Of a DNA stretch of 53,097 bases, positions 1 to 9,000 are shown piece by piece (positions within the stretch are counted from its first letter, which is position 1; each line of letters starts with the position of its first letter). Source of the DNA: Lewinella sp. JB7 (GTDB lineage: Bacteria > Bacteroidota > Bacteroidia > Chitinophagales > Saprospiraceae); the NCBI RefSeq assembly GCF_024297185.1, contig NZ_JANCTD010000014.1, positions 1 to 53,097 on the forward strand, read 5' to 3'. The notes under the pieces were generated by a model. It saw only the letters and a program-made list of their open reading frames with translations, did not search any database and was not told where the DNA came from. Made by a program: the position numbers and the translations under genes.

Positions 1-46
1 GTTCCAGGCGCTCCTCCCGGGTGAATCGTTTTCGTAATTTGGACAT
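1..46 (-). CDS. N-terminus of probable transposase (partial, runs off the window)
   Basis: Only the first 15 codons are visible, reading MSKLRKRFTREERLE from an ATG at 46-44. The short basic start followed by an R-F-T-x-E-E/F pattern is typical of the helix-turn-helix OrfA of IS3-type transposases, but 15 residues cannot prove this. It sits beside an IS1-type relic and a frameshifted ORF, which fits a mobile-element graveyard. It could equally be any small basic DNA-binding protein. Confidence 0.35.
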   Translation of the reverse strand, partial: MSKLRKRFTREERLE

Positions 47-185
47 GATGTCGGGTTGAAGATTTGAAAGATACCAAACCTTCCAGGCCGAAGTCACTGT
101 CTATTTGTTTGAGCACCTCCAGTCCGGTAGTTTAGAGTTAGCCTTTTAATAAGCGAGTGAGGCATTCCTGAAGGCAACTATGGGA

Positions 186-496
186 TTAGGTTGTCAGGTA
201 AGCGGATAAGGAGCCATAATTGGGTTCGGTCAGGTAGGCTGGAAGCCGGCATAGCCATATATGGGTGAGTTCTTCCGATTCAGGGGGGGGGAACTTCTTA
301 CCAATCTTGCGCCGGGCCCGCCAATACTTATGGGGGCATTCCCTCCGGCGTTCACGGACATACTTCATCACCGTACTATCCACTGCGGCAACCTGGGAAC
401 GAAGCGACTGCCTATGGGTACGGCCTGCTCAGCTATAATTTTGCTATCCGGCCCCGGTACTACCGTACGGTACTCCTGCTCTAGCATATAAGTCAT
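186..496 (-). pseudogene. Frameshifted small ORF, possibly transposase-associated
   Basis: Two minus-strand reading frames join here. The first opens with an ATG at 496 and reads about 42 residues (MTYMLEQEYRTVVPGPDSK...) to a stop at 368. The second (186-383) continues with DSTVMKYVRERRRECPHKYW and a basic stretch. One frameshift near 370-385 would give a single protein with an HTH-looking middle and a basic tail. I do not recognise the family. A decayed DNA-binding or transposase accessory ORF is a guess from the neighbours. Confidence 0.25.
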
Positions 497-858
497 AATT
501 TAGGACCCTATTCACCCCTCCCGGATACGTGCGATCATAATCATGTGTCATGGTATTACAACACGGTAATGCTTCTCTACTCCACAAGTGTGGGATAAAA
601 ACACCATTCACCACTGCCCGGTATTTCAGTATAGACAGCGATACCTAGGGATCAAATATGGCAGTGTAGCAGGAGTAATGGTTCAATATCTAGAAAAGCG
701 GCAGCCTTAGTGAGGTCTCTATTTTAAAAGTGACAGACGCAAAAAAATACTGACCTACCAGGACGGCACAAGCGCAATTATTTGGTGTAGCCACATCACC
801 ACGTTAAATAGGGCAAATAGTGTGACCGGCAGCGCCCGTTCGTTGCCCGAAACAAGTA
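497..858. other. Gene-free, mixed-composition stretch
   Basis: About 360 bp without a credible reading frame on either strand, more AT-rich than the core genome to the right. It lies between two decayed mobile-element ORFs and is probably remnant or flanking DNA. I see no tRNA, terminator or clear inverted repeat in it. Confidence 0.4.
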
Positions 859-1271
859 TTGAAGATTGATAAACGAACCCGAACGTACACCGAAAGGCTA
901 CTGCGCGAACGAATCGGTTTACGTGCCTCCATCTGGGAACAGACGCCGGCCGTCCGCGGAGTGAACTGGGAGTTGCCCGACAGTATGCCGGAAGATGATT
1001 GGCAAGATGTTGAATTTCAGGCAGATGAGATGTGGTCGATCATTGTCTGCAAACAGTACAAGCGGTGGACATGGGTTCTCTGCTGTCCAGCAATCCGACA
1101 GAGTACATTCTTACAGGGTACGGCGGATGTGCAGCGGCCCCCGGACGATCTACCCGATCGCTTACGGCAATATGCTTTTTTGCTACCACTACCTGGGAGG
1201 TCCAATACCCAACCATTTTAGGAGCACGGCACCAGGTAATTAGGGCGCTAACGGACCGCATGGAAGACTAG
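859..1271 (+). pseudogene. IS1-family transposase relic (frameshifted)
   Basis: The frame from 859 reads about 75 residues and contains the IS1 InsB-like signature FQADEMWSII followed by a K-R-W-T-W-V-L stretch, matching the usual D-E-x-W-S-F-V...KRWxWxA around the first catalytic Asp. Similarity continues only by changing frame. LPDRLRQYAF near 1150-1175 resembles the IS1 linker, and another frame then gives TTTWEVQYPTILGARHQV, like the second catalytic region (T-D-x-W-E...). The conserved HxER region is missing and the frame stops at 1271. This looks like a dead transposase. Terminal inverted repeats were not found. Confidence 0.55.
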
Positions 1272-1422
1272 CTCACCGGGGTGCTTGCCAGGGTTGGCCG
1301 GCTAATCCGACGAAGCGTGTCCCCTCCTCAAAATTATGCTAATCGCATAACTGTAATCGTCTATCTATTCCGGTAGCCCAGCATAGTTCATGATTATCCA
1401 CGACACACTGCCACAGAGGCTA

Positions 1423-1558
1423 CTACCGCACTAACCTACTAAAAGACTAACGCACTAAACTACCACCGTACTAAAAGACTAACGTACTAAGCGACTAACC
1501 TACTAAAAGACTACACTACTAAACTACTACCGTACCAATAGACCAACCGACCACCCTA
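1423..1558. repeat. Octamer array, 17 x 8 bp, consensus CTANNNNA
   Basis: The 136 bp divide exactly into 17 octamers without an indel. Each begins CTA (CCA in four units) and ends in A, with a variable middle such as CTAAAAGA, CTAACGTA, CTAACCTA and CTACCGTA. CTAAAAGA occurs three times. On the minus strand each unit reads TNNNNTAG. The last unit supplies the TAG stop codon of the small minus-strand ORF 1556-1753. The period is strict but the sequence is degenerate, so this is not a simple slippage microsatellite. Confidence 0.85.
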
Positions 1559-1753
1559 CTCCTTATCAAATCCCGTACCGTGACCATAACCCCCCTTGCT
1601 CTGATCTACGTTCTTGAGGTCATCGTCGTCCTGGTCCTGGAAGTCTTTTTTGGGATCCTTATCCGACTTTTTCTTATCGTCATCGGCAAGGATGGGCCGT
1701 TGGCTCTTGGCGTCGAAGAAGCGATAGCGGGAGGGGGCGTGATTGAAGCGCAT
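1556..1753 (-). CDS. Small charged hypothetical protein
   Basis: The ORF encodes 65 residues. The N-terminal third is basic and aromatic (MRFNHAPSRYRFFDAKSQRP). The middle is a Lys/Asp-rich low-complexity stretch (DDDKKKSDKDPKKD, DQDDDD) and the tail is Gly-rich. No signal peptide or membrane segment is visible. It is probably disordered. The stop codon lies in the last unit of the octamer array. No family is recognised. The composition could be a real small protein or a chance frame beside the array. Confidence 0.4.
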   Translation of the reverse strand: MRFNHAPSRYRFFDAKSQRPILADDDKKKSDKDPKKDFQDQDDDDLKNVDQSKGGYGHGTGFDKE

Positions 1754-1853
1754 GAGTTAAGCTTTTATTTGCCTAACCCCGCGGCGGGAACCCAGGTTCG
1801 TTGCTGTATTGAGCCAACGCTGCACCTGCGGCCCCGCCTTATGTCCCGTGTAG

Positions 1854-1926
<73 letters not shown>

Positions 1927-1936
1927 CGATTGGGCG

Positions 1937-1944
1937 CGAAGGTA
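1937..1944 (-). promoter_or_regulatory. Candidate -7 promoter element for tRNA-Ile
   Basis: The minus strand reads TACCTTCG 11 bp before the tRNA 5' end, one mismatch from the Bacteroidota -7 consensus TAnnTTTG. No TTG is seen at the -33 distance. Confidence 0.4.
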
Positions 1945-1991
1945 CGGAGGCGGCCGGAAAATTGGTAACCCGATCGTCACCAACCGGAGGT

Positions 1992-2729
1992 TTACCCGTA
2001 CAGTTCCAGGATAATTTGCTCCTCCGCGTACCCGAGCTTCAGGAGCCGGTCGCGGGCCTCGTCCACCATCTGACTCCAGCCGCAGAGATAAAATTTAACG
2101 TCGGGCCGCACCGTAGCGTACGCTTGCTCGTAAACCTGGTGCACGTAGCCCGGCAGTACTTCGAAACCCGGCGTCTCGTCCTCCGGCATCTCCCGGCTCA
2201 GGGTGGCCGTGTAGGTAAAGTTGGGGTGTTTGCGCGCCAGTCCTTCCAGTTCTTCGCGGTACAGCAGGTCGGCCGGGGTGCGACAACCGAAAATAAGGTG
2301 GAAGTTGCGCGTCTCGCGGCCCAGACGTTGCAGCAGCATGGAGCGGAAGGGAGCCACGCCGGTACCCGTACAGATCATGACCACGTCGTAGTCCAGGGGG
2401 CGGTCGGGGAGGGTGAACACCCCGCCGGGTTCTTTCGTCAGCAGCTCCGTGCCCACGGTCGCCTCCTCGAACAGGTAGCGGGTACCCCGACCGCCGGGCA
2501 ACTGGACGATGCAGAGTTCGGCTTCGTTAGTGTCATCGGGGGCCGAGGCAATGGAATAACTACGCCAGCGCTCCCGCCGCCGCTCGCTGATGGGCAGGTC
2601 GAGGGTGAGAAACTGCCCGGGCCGAAAGTCCAGCCGCTCCCGGTCCGGCAGGGAGATCCAAAAACTGCGTACCGTCGGGCTGCGCTGTTCGATTCGTTTT
2701 ACCACCGCCTCTTTCCACTTACTCATCAC
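1992..2729 (-). CDS. Ferredoxin-NADP reductase-like flavin oxidoreductase
   Basis: The 245-residue protein has the two-domain FNR fold without a fused ferredoxin. The FAD domain covers about 1-105, with the isoalloxazine-binding RSYS motif at 56-59. The NAD(P) domain covers about 112-245, with GTGVAPFRS at 122-130 and the C-terminal CGWSQM motif at 216-221. Members move electrons between NAD(P)H and a one-electron carrier; the partner here is unknown. The start (ATG ATG) lies inside the end of the upstream GHMP kinase gene (11-bp overlap), so the two are likely co-translated. The second ATG (2726) is an equally good start. Confidence 0.85.
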   Translation of the reverse strand: MMSKWKEAVVKRIEQRSPTVRSFWISLPDRERLDFRPGQFLTLDLPISERRRERWRSYSIASAPDDTNEAELCIVQLPGGRGTRYLFEEATVGTELLTKEPGGVFTLPDRPLDYDVVMICTGTGVAPFRSMLLQRLGRETRNFHLIFGCRTPADLLYREELEGLARKHPNFTYTATLSREMPEDETPGFEVLPGYVHQVYEQAYATVRPDVKFYLCGWSQMVDEARDRLLKLGYAEEQIILELYG

Positions 2730-3663
2730 TCGGCCAGATCATTTCGTTAAAGGGTATAACCGTGCCGTAGCCCCGCTCGTTGAAGTACGCCTGCACCTTT
2801 TCCGCCGCCAGTTCGCTCAGGGCCCAGACGAAGTCGCCTCCCCAGGCTCCGAGACTCTTGACCGTTCCGGGAAAATCGCGGAACAGCCGCTCCTTCACGG
2901 GCTGTAGCTCCAGGGTGGAGGCGACGATCTTTTCGTGATCGGTCAGGATACGGGCGGCGGTGCGCAGGTCCGGCGCGTTCACTAAGGCCAGTGTAAGTTG
3001 GGTAATCTGCCCGAGCGTCCGTGGGGAGGTTTCCACGTTGCGGTAGGCCGCGATGCCCTCCCGGCTGTTCTGCTTCCGGTTCAGGTGTACGAAGTAGGTT
3101 TTCCGGACCCAGGCGGGGTTCCACGACACGCTTTTGACTTCGGGGTAGTGCCCCATTCTGCGGTACAGCAAGGGTTGGGCAGCTCCGGCACAGGCCAAGT
3201 CGTAGCCGCTGCCGCCGAAGGAAAGTTCCAGAAGTTTATACGGGTTGACGTCCAGTAACCGCCCCAGAAAATACACCAGCGTAGAGCTGCTGCCCAGGCC
3301 CCAGTCCGGGGGAAATTCCAGGCGGGAAGTCACCTTCTTCTGGTACAGCGCCTCGGTGCAACCCAGGCGTAGTTGCTCGGCGGCCCGGAGCAGCTGCAGG
3401 AGGCGAGCCCTGACAGGATCGCGGGGCGGCTGGGCGGCAGAATGCCACTCTTCCCGGAGGAAGAACAATTCCCGCCGCGGCTCGTCGGTATTATCGTCGA
3501 TGATCCACTCCAGGTCGTAGCGAAGGTCTCCCCAGAGGGGGCCGACCGTGAACCGCTGGCCCGCGCGGGTGGGGATGGCCAGGGCCGTGGCGCCGTCCAG
3601 CACGAAGTATTCTCCCGTCAGGAGGAGCTTGCCGTGGCCGTAAAATTCGTGGATACGTTGCAT
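2719..3663 (-). CDS. GHMP kinase, GYDIA-type
   Basis: The 314-residue protein belongs to the GHMP small-molecule kinase superfamily. The N-terminus GKLLLTGEY is the first family motif. PPDWGLGSSST around 118-128 is the Gly/Ser-rich ATP-binding motif 2. GGSGYDLACA at 150-159 is the site that names the Bacteroidota GYDIA subgroup (here GYDLA). The substrate is not established; mevalonate-type phosphorylation is one possibility. I chose the ATG at 3663 because the conserved N-terminus begins there; an upstream ATG at 3687 would put the coding start inside the rpsA terminator. The 3' end overlaps the flavin oxidoreductase. Confidence 0.8.
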   Translation of the reverse strand: MQRIHEFYGHGKLLLTGEYFVLDGATALAIPTRAGQRFTVGPLWGDLRYDLEWIIDDNTDEPRRELFFLREEWHSAAQPPRDPVRARLLQLLRAAEQLRLGCTEALYQKKVTSRLEFPPDWGLGSSSTLVYFLGRLLDVNPYKLLELSFGGSGYDLACAGAAQPLLYRRMGHYPEVKSVSWNPAWVRKTYFVHLNRKQNSREGIAAYRNVETSPRTLGQITQLTLALVNAPDLRTAARILTDHEKIVASTLELQPVKERLFRDFPGTVKSLGAWGGDFVWALSELAAEKVQAYFNERGYGTVIPFNEMIWPSDE

Positions 3664-3674
3664 GCTAGATAAAC

Positions 3675-3708
3675 GAAAAAAGGCCACCCTACCGGGGTAG
3701 AGTGGCCT
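3675..3708 (-). terminator. Rho-independent terminator of rpsA
   Basis: The hairpin has arms AGGCCAC/GTGGCCT and CTACC/GGTAG with one internal mismatch, followed on the minus strand by a run of six T. It lies 25 bp after the rpsA stop and just before the GHMP kinase start. Confidence 0.85.
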
Positions 3709-3732
3709 GTAAGCGGTAAGCGGGCGGGGGGA

Positions 3733-5904
3733 TTAGTCCTCGTCCTCGTTGTCGTCGGTATCGCCGTCGTTGCTGAGCTGTTCGCGCAGTTGCTCGAAGG
3801 CGGACAGGTCGCCCAGCGTAGAACGCTCATTGCTGGCGTTGGTTTGCTTGACGGCCTTGCGGGTCGTGGCTTGCTCCTCGCGGCGCTCACGGACAACGGT
3901 GTCCTTGGCTTCGCGGCGGATGTCGTTGACGTAGCGGCTGTGGCTGACCATCAGTTTCTTCTGGTCGCGGTCGAATTCGATGACCTTCACGGTCAGCGTC
4001 TCGTCTACCTCGGCGATGCTGCCGTCTTCCTTACGCATAAGCTTGATGGGGGCGTAGGCCTCCAGACCGTAGGGCATCTGAACGATGGCACCGCGGTCGT
4101 CCTTGCGCAGGACGGTGGCTTCGTGGTAGCTGCCTTCGGGGAAGACCGACTCGAACGAATCCCAGGGGTTCTCCTCGAGCTGCTTGTGTCCGAGCGACAT
4201 TTTGCGGTTGTGCTCGTCCACTTCCAGTACCACGACGTCGATGTCGTCGCCCACCTTCACGAACTCGCTGGGGTGGCCGAAGCGCTTCGTCCAGCTCAGG
4301 TCGCTGATGTGGATCATGCCACCGATGCCGTCGTTGAGTTCGACGAATACACCGTAGGGCGTGAGGTTCTTGACCTTACCGTTGTGGCGCGAGCCGGTGG
4401 GGAAGGTTTCGTTGATCGTATCCCAGGGATCCTGCTGCAGTTGCTTGATCGAGAGCGACATCTTGCGGTCGTCGCGGTCGATGGTTACGACGCGGGCGTT
4501 GCGGGTCTCTCCGACCGTGAAGTACTCACGGGCGTTGATGGGCTGGTTGCTCCAGGTGACTTCGCTCACGTGAACGAGGCCTTCGACACCGGGCTGGATT
4601 TCGAGGAATGCACCGTAGTCTTCGATGTTGACTACGCGGCCTTCGACGGTGCTGCCTTCGGTGATGTTCTCGTCCAGCACTTCCCAGGGGTGGGGCTGGA
4701 GCTGCTTGAGGCCGAGGCTGATCCGCTTCTTGTTCTCGTCGAAGTCCAGTACGGCCACGTTGACCTTCTGGTTGAGTTCGAGTACGTCGCTCGGGTGGTT
4801 GATCCGTCCCCAGCTGATGTCGGTGATGTAGAGAAGTCCGTCGACGCCACCCAGGTCGAGGAAGGCCCCGAAGTCGGTGATGTTCTTGACGATACCTTCC
4901 AGTACCTGACCGCGCTCGAGGCTAGCAATAATGGCTTCGCGCTGCTCGGCCAGGTCGCTCTCAATGAGGGCCTTGTGGGAAACCACGGCGTTTTTGATGG
5001 TTTCGTTGATCTTCACGACCTTGAATTCCATCGTCTTGCCTACGTAGGCATCGTAATCGATGATCGGCTTGATGTCGATCTGCGAACCGGGAAGGAAGGT
5101 CTCCAGGCCACCGCAGTCGGCGATGAGGCCGCCCTTGGTCTTGCTGATCACCTTACCGGTAATAACGGTGCCGTTGGCGTAGGAGTCGCGGATGCGGTCC
5201 CAGGCGCGCAGGAGCTTGGCCTTGCGGCGGCTGAGCACGAGTTGTCCGCGCTCGTCTTCCTGCTGTTCCACGTAGACCTCGACGGTGGAGCCCACCTCGA
5301 TGTCCTGGTCACGGAATTCGGAAAGCGGCAGCAAACCGTCGCTCTTGTAGTTGAGGTCGAGGATTACGTCGCCGTCGATGATGGCCGATACCTTGGCCGA
5401 CATGATCTCGGCTTCTTGGATGTTGGTCATGGAGGCTTCGTACTCCTTCTCCATGGCCTCGCGCTCCGAATCGCTGTAGCGATTGTCGATCTTGGCAATG
5501 GCGTCCCAGGCGAAGTCGTCGTGGGCGGAACCGGTGGCACCGCTGGTATCGGCTTCCTCGATTTCCACGGCTTCTTCCTTCACCTCCTCGGTGAGGGCTA
5601 CGGAAACGCGGGTGGATTCCTTGCGGATCACCTTGGCGCCGCGCTTGGGCTTGTCGTCGGAATCGTCCTCGTCCTCTTCGCTGTCTTCAGCGTCGTCCTC
5701 GGTCGCTGCGGCGATATCGTCGGCGGTGGCTTCGGGGCCGGGCTTTATCTTCGACTGGGTCTCGGTGATTTCCGGGGTCTCCTCGTCGGTGCCGGCGGGG
5801 TTAACTTGTTCTTCGGTGGATTGGCTGGCCTCCGGCGTAATGGGATCGGTGGAGGTCTCTTCGGTCCCGTCGATTTGCGGGTCCTTATCGTCGTCTACTT
5901 GCAT
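3733..5904 (-). CDS. rpsA: 30S ribosomal protein S1
   Basis: The 723-residue S1 protein helps the 30S subunit bind and unfold mRNA. Six S1/OB domains are visible at about 165-228, 244-312, 332-401, 417-488, 503-576 and 591-657. The strongest is domain 3 (NITDFGAFLDLGGVDGLLYI). Residues 1-135 form a very acidic, probably disordered extension (runs of E and D), and the tail is acidic too (DGDTDDNEDED). The usual E. coli protein is near 557 residues, so most of the extra length is the N-terminal extension. It is monocistronic, with its own terminator and a -7 element at 5993-6000. A ~700-codon antisense frame here is a codon-bias shadow. Confidence 0.96.
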   Translation of the reverse strand: MQVDDDKDPQIDGTEETSTDPITPEASQSTEEQVNPAGTDEETPEITETQSKIKPGPEATADDIAAATEDDAEDSEEDEDDSDDKPKRGAKVIRKESTRVSVALTEEVKEEAVEIEEADTSGATGSAHDDFAWDAIAKIDNRYSDSEREAMEKEYEASMTNIQEAEIMSAKVSAIIDGDVILDLNYKSDGLLPLSEFRDQDIEVGSTVEVYVEQQEDERGQLVLSRRKAKLLRAWDRIRDSYANGTVITGKVISKTKGGLIADCGGLETFLPGSQIDIKPIIDYDAYVGKTMEFKVVKINETIKNAVVSHKALIESDLAEQREAIIASLERGQVLEGIVKNITDFGAFLDLGGVDGLLYITDISWGRINHPSDVLELNQKVNVAVLDFDENKKRISLGLKQLQPHPWEVLDENITEGSTVEGRVVNIEDYGAFLEIQPGVEGLVHVSEVTWSNQPINAREYFTVGETRNARVVTIDRDDRKMSLSIKQLQQDPWDTINETFPTGSRHNGKVKNLTPYGVFVELNDGIGGMIHISDLSWTKRFGHPSEFVKVGDDIDVVVLEVDEHNRKMSLGHKQLEENPWDSFESVFPEGSYHEATVLRKDDRGAIVQMPYGLEAYAPIKLMRKEDGSIAEVDETLTVKVIEFDRDQKKLMVSHSRYVNDIRREAKDTVVRERREEQATTRKAVKQTNASNERSTLGDLSAFEQLREQLSNDGDTDDNEDED

Positions 5905-5992
5905 GACGCGATGGGTTTAAAAGGTTAAACACTCGGGCCGCTTCGGGGGCGGCCATTCCCCTTCCCTCACCGAGGGGCTCGGCTTGGGCGCG

Positions 5993-6000
5993 CAAAGATA
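5993..6000 (-). promoter_or_regulatory. Candidate rpsA -7 promoter element
   Basis: The minus strand reads TATCTTTG, an exact match to Bacteroidota TAnnTTTG, about 90 bp upstream of the rpsA ATG. No TTG is found at the normal -33 spacing, so this is a half-site prediction. Confidence 0.5.
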
Positions 6001-6023
6001 CGGCTTTGACCCGACTTATGTCC

Positions 6024-9000
6024 CTATAGTTTAACGAAAGATTTCACGGTCTGCCGGGCATCTTCGATCGCCCGGAGGCGGTAAAGGCCGGCAGGCAGGT
6101 CCGCTACGTGCAGCACCGCACGGAAACCGCCGACCTGCGCGACGTATTCCAACGTGCGTAAGCGGCGCCCGGCGGTGTCGTACACGTCTACATACACGGT
6201 TCCGGCATAACCACCGGCCAGGACGAGGGTGAGTTCGTCGATCACCGGGTTGGGGTAGAGGCTCATTCGACCGGTCTCGTCGCCGGAAGCCACGCCACTA
6301 AAGGCCTGACTGCTCCCTTGCGCCAGTGACCCGGGGGCGTACGGACAATTAAGCGCAGCGGGTATCGTGGTGACGTCCGGGGAGGAAAATACCGGACCGA
6401 GGGGTAGCGTGGTGAGGTACAACTGATCGATAGCGGTGCCGGGTTCCCGGTTCGCGATGTATATGGTATGTGTACCGGAAGAGAGGGAAAAGGAAACTTC
6501 CGCGCCGTCGTCGTTCACTTTGCGCCATTCAAAACCATTCGTGTGCAACTGGGCACCTCCGATCTCTTCCCACATTTTGATCCACTTCCCGTCGTCGATC
6601 CGGACCCAGACGGAATTGCGGCCGTTATCCGGAGCGTTCATGCGGAGGAACAAATGGTACTGACCCGTAGTGGGTACCTCCGCGACGTACACGATTTCCT
6701 GATCGGCATGGTGACCGACGGGCTCGTTCAACTGACGGGCTCCCCTGAAGACCACGTATTGGTCATTGGCGCTTCCGCTGTCCAGAACGGTGGTCCACCC
6801 GCCTCCGGAGAGGCCGCATTCAGCCTCCAGAGCCACGCCGACGGTGCACGCCGGATCGGCCACCGACTCATCATCCGGCGGCAAGTGATCCACGGTACTG
6901 ACGTAGATGCGGTCCAGTTTCGTACCGTCCTCGCGGTAGGTAAATTCCAGGGTGTTGAATTGGCCCTGCGCGCCGGTCAGCGCGATCGGCAGGCGGTTCC
7001 ACCGGAAGCCCGGGCGGTCGTGCCGGATGGTCTTCCAGGCGTACCACGGGCCGCCGTTTAGCCGCACCCAGAAAGAGTCATCGTCGCCGGAGGGTGCATT
7101 AATGCGGCCGTAGAGGAACAGGGGAGCCGTGGTGAATTCAACGCCGAGGTCCAGCTCAAACCCGATGATATTGTCCGCCGTCGTGGGCGGGGGCGCAGAT
7201 AGGGCGTTCTTACCCCACTCGACGAGGTAGGTCCCCCGGGAGGCTGCTGCGTCGCTGACCGACGTCCAGGCACTACCGTAATCAGCACACTCGGCTTCCA
7301 GCCACTGACCGGTATACGGAATTACCGGGGCGGGGCAGTTGGCATCGTCGTCACCCTGACCGGTCACGGGAGTGGTCATCCTGCTGAGGTATACTTTATC
7401 CAATTGTGTGCCCGGTTCGCGGTACGCAAAGTCGATGGTGTTGTCGCCGTCGCCGAGTGCAATAGGCCCACCCGGAAACATATTCCACCGAAAGCCAGCT
7501 CCCTGCCGGATGCCCGATTTCCAGGCAAACCAGTCCCCCCCGTTTACCCGCACGTAGTACGAGTCGTTTAGATTGGTAGGCGCATTGATCCGGGCTTGTA
7601 AGTAGTAGGTGCCCGCCTCTGTATTGGACAGGCCGAACCGTACGTAATTGGCGGGAGTGTCCGCTGGAGGTGCGCTCGTGCTGCTGCCACGGGGATATAC
7701 GTAAGCGGTATTTGACGCGTCGGCGCTGCGGCCCGTCTCCCACGCAGACCCGAGCTGGGCGCATTCGGCTTCCAGCCAGAATTTCGACGTCGTCGGCTCG
7801 TCACAGGTAATGTCGGTGACCGAACCGGAATTGCCCAGGCCATCGTAAATGTGGTAGGGGTGATTCAGGCCGATATCCGGACTGAAGTTCAGGTATCTGA
7901 CTTCGAGATCAGGACTGCAGTAGGCCAATTCGATCACGTTATCGCCGGGCGCCAGGTTTATTCCCTGCATAATGGAAGCCGCCTCGATCACTTCCCATTT
8001 GCGCCACCCCCCACCATTGGTATTTATCCAAAGGCAATTTCCCTTGGTTTCCGGCAGGGAGAATACCCCGAGTAAATTGTAAGACGGGTCATTCGCAGTA
8101 TTGATGTATTCGGGTACATCGGGAATCAAGAAACGCAATTTATTGGCCGGGATATCCCCCGGCACCTGGTCAACGGACGACTCGGACGGGGCAACCGCAA
8201 TCGCGCCGCTCGCATTTTGTGGATCGGCCTTCCGTGTCCATTTATCCCCTACTTCCGCACACTTGGCGTTGATGCGGAGATACGGGCCGGCATCCTCTCC
8301 GTTGTCACGATGAATAATTTTCCAGAGGGAGGTATCGGTGTCGCTTGCGCCGTAAAAGTCGTAGACCGTAACCGTGAATTTTCCTACTCCCTGAAATTCC
8401 GGGTATACGACAATAGAGGATTGCTCAAGGCGGTGGGGATCGTAATCGTCCTGTCGGTACGGGCCCTTAAAATCGTAAATATGTATTGTGCCGTCGGGGT
8501 CGTAGGACGACGAGGCATCAAGGACGATGTTGGTAAACGGCGTAACGATCGATTCCCTTCCCGGCTCCAGTATCGCTACCGGCGGCACATTGTCAAAGTC
8601 GGGGCAGTTGGTACCCGGCAGGTCGTACTCGAAGGGGCGCAGCAGCCGGTAGGCGTACCAGTTGAAATGGATGGATTCGAGGTACACCTGATCGAGTTGT
8701 TGATCATTGCGGGTGAAGGCTACGTCCAGGGTTCGCAGCGTGTCGCCCTCCAGTCCCAGGGTGTTTTCCGCATCGTATTCCAGGCCGTCGGGCACCCAGG
8801 CCCACCCGCCGTCGGCGATCCGGGCGTAGGTGGTCGCGTAGGTGTACAGTTTCCAGGTGCCACCATTGGTCCGTAGCCACAGAGCCACCGAGCTGGGGTC
8901 GGTCTGCCGTACCCGGAAGTAAGGAGAATAATCGACCTCGCCGGCCCCCCCCGCCCGGGGGTCGAAGTGCAGGCGGACGTAATTATCCGGATCGTCGCCG

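Noticed and set aside
1423..1558. CRISPR array
   Set aside because: The period is 8 bp with no repeat/spacer structure, and no cas genes are nearby. The 109-bp repeat at the other end was rejected as CRISPR for the same reason.
3790..5928. 712-codon open frame antisense to rpsA
   Set aside because: It is the mirror of the biased codon use of a GC-rich S1 gene, has no domain, and is fully covered by the six S1 domains on the other strand.
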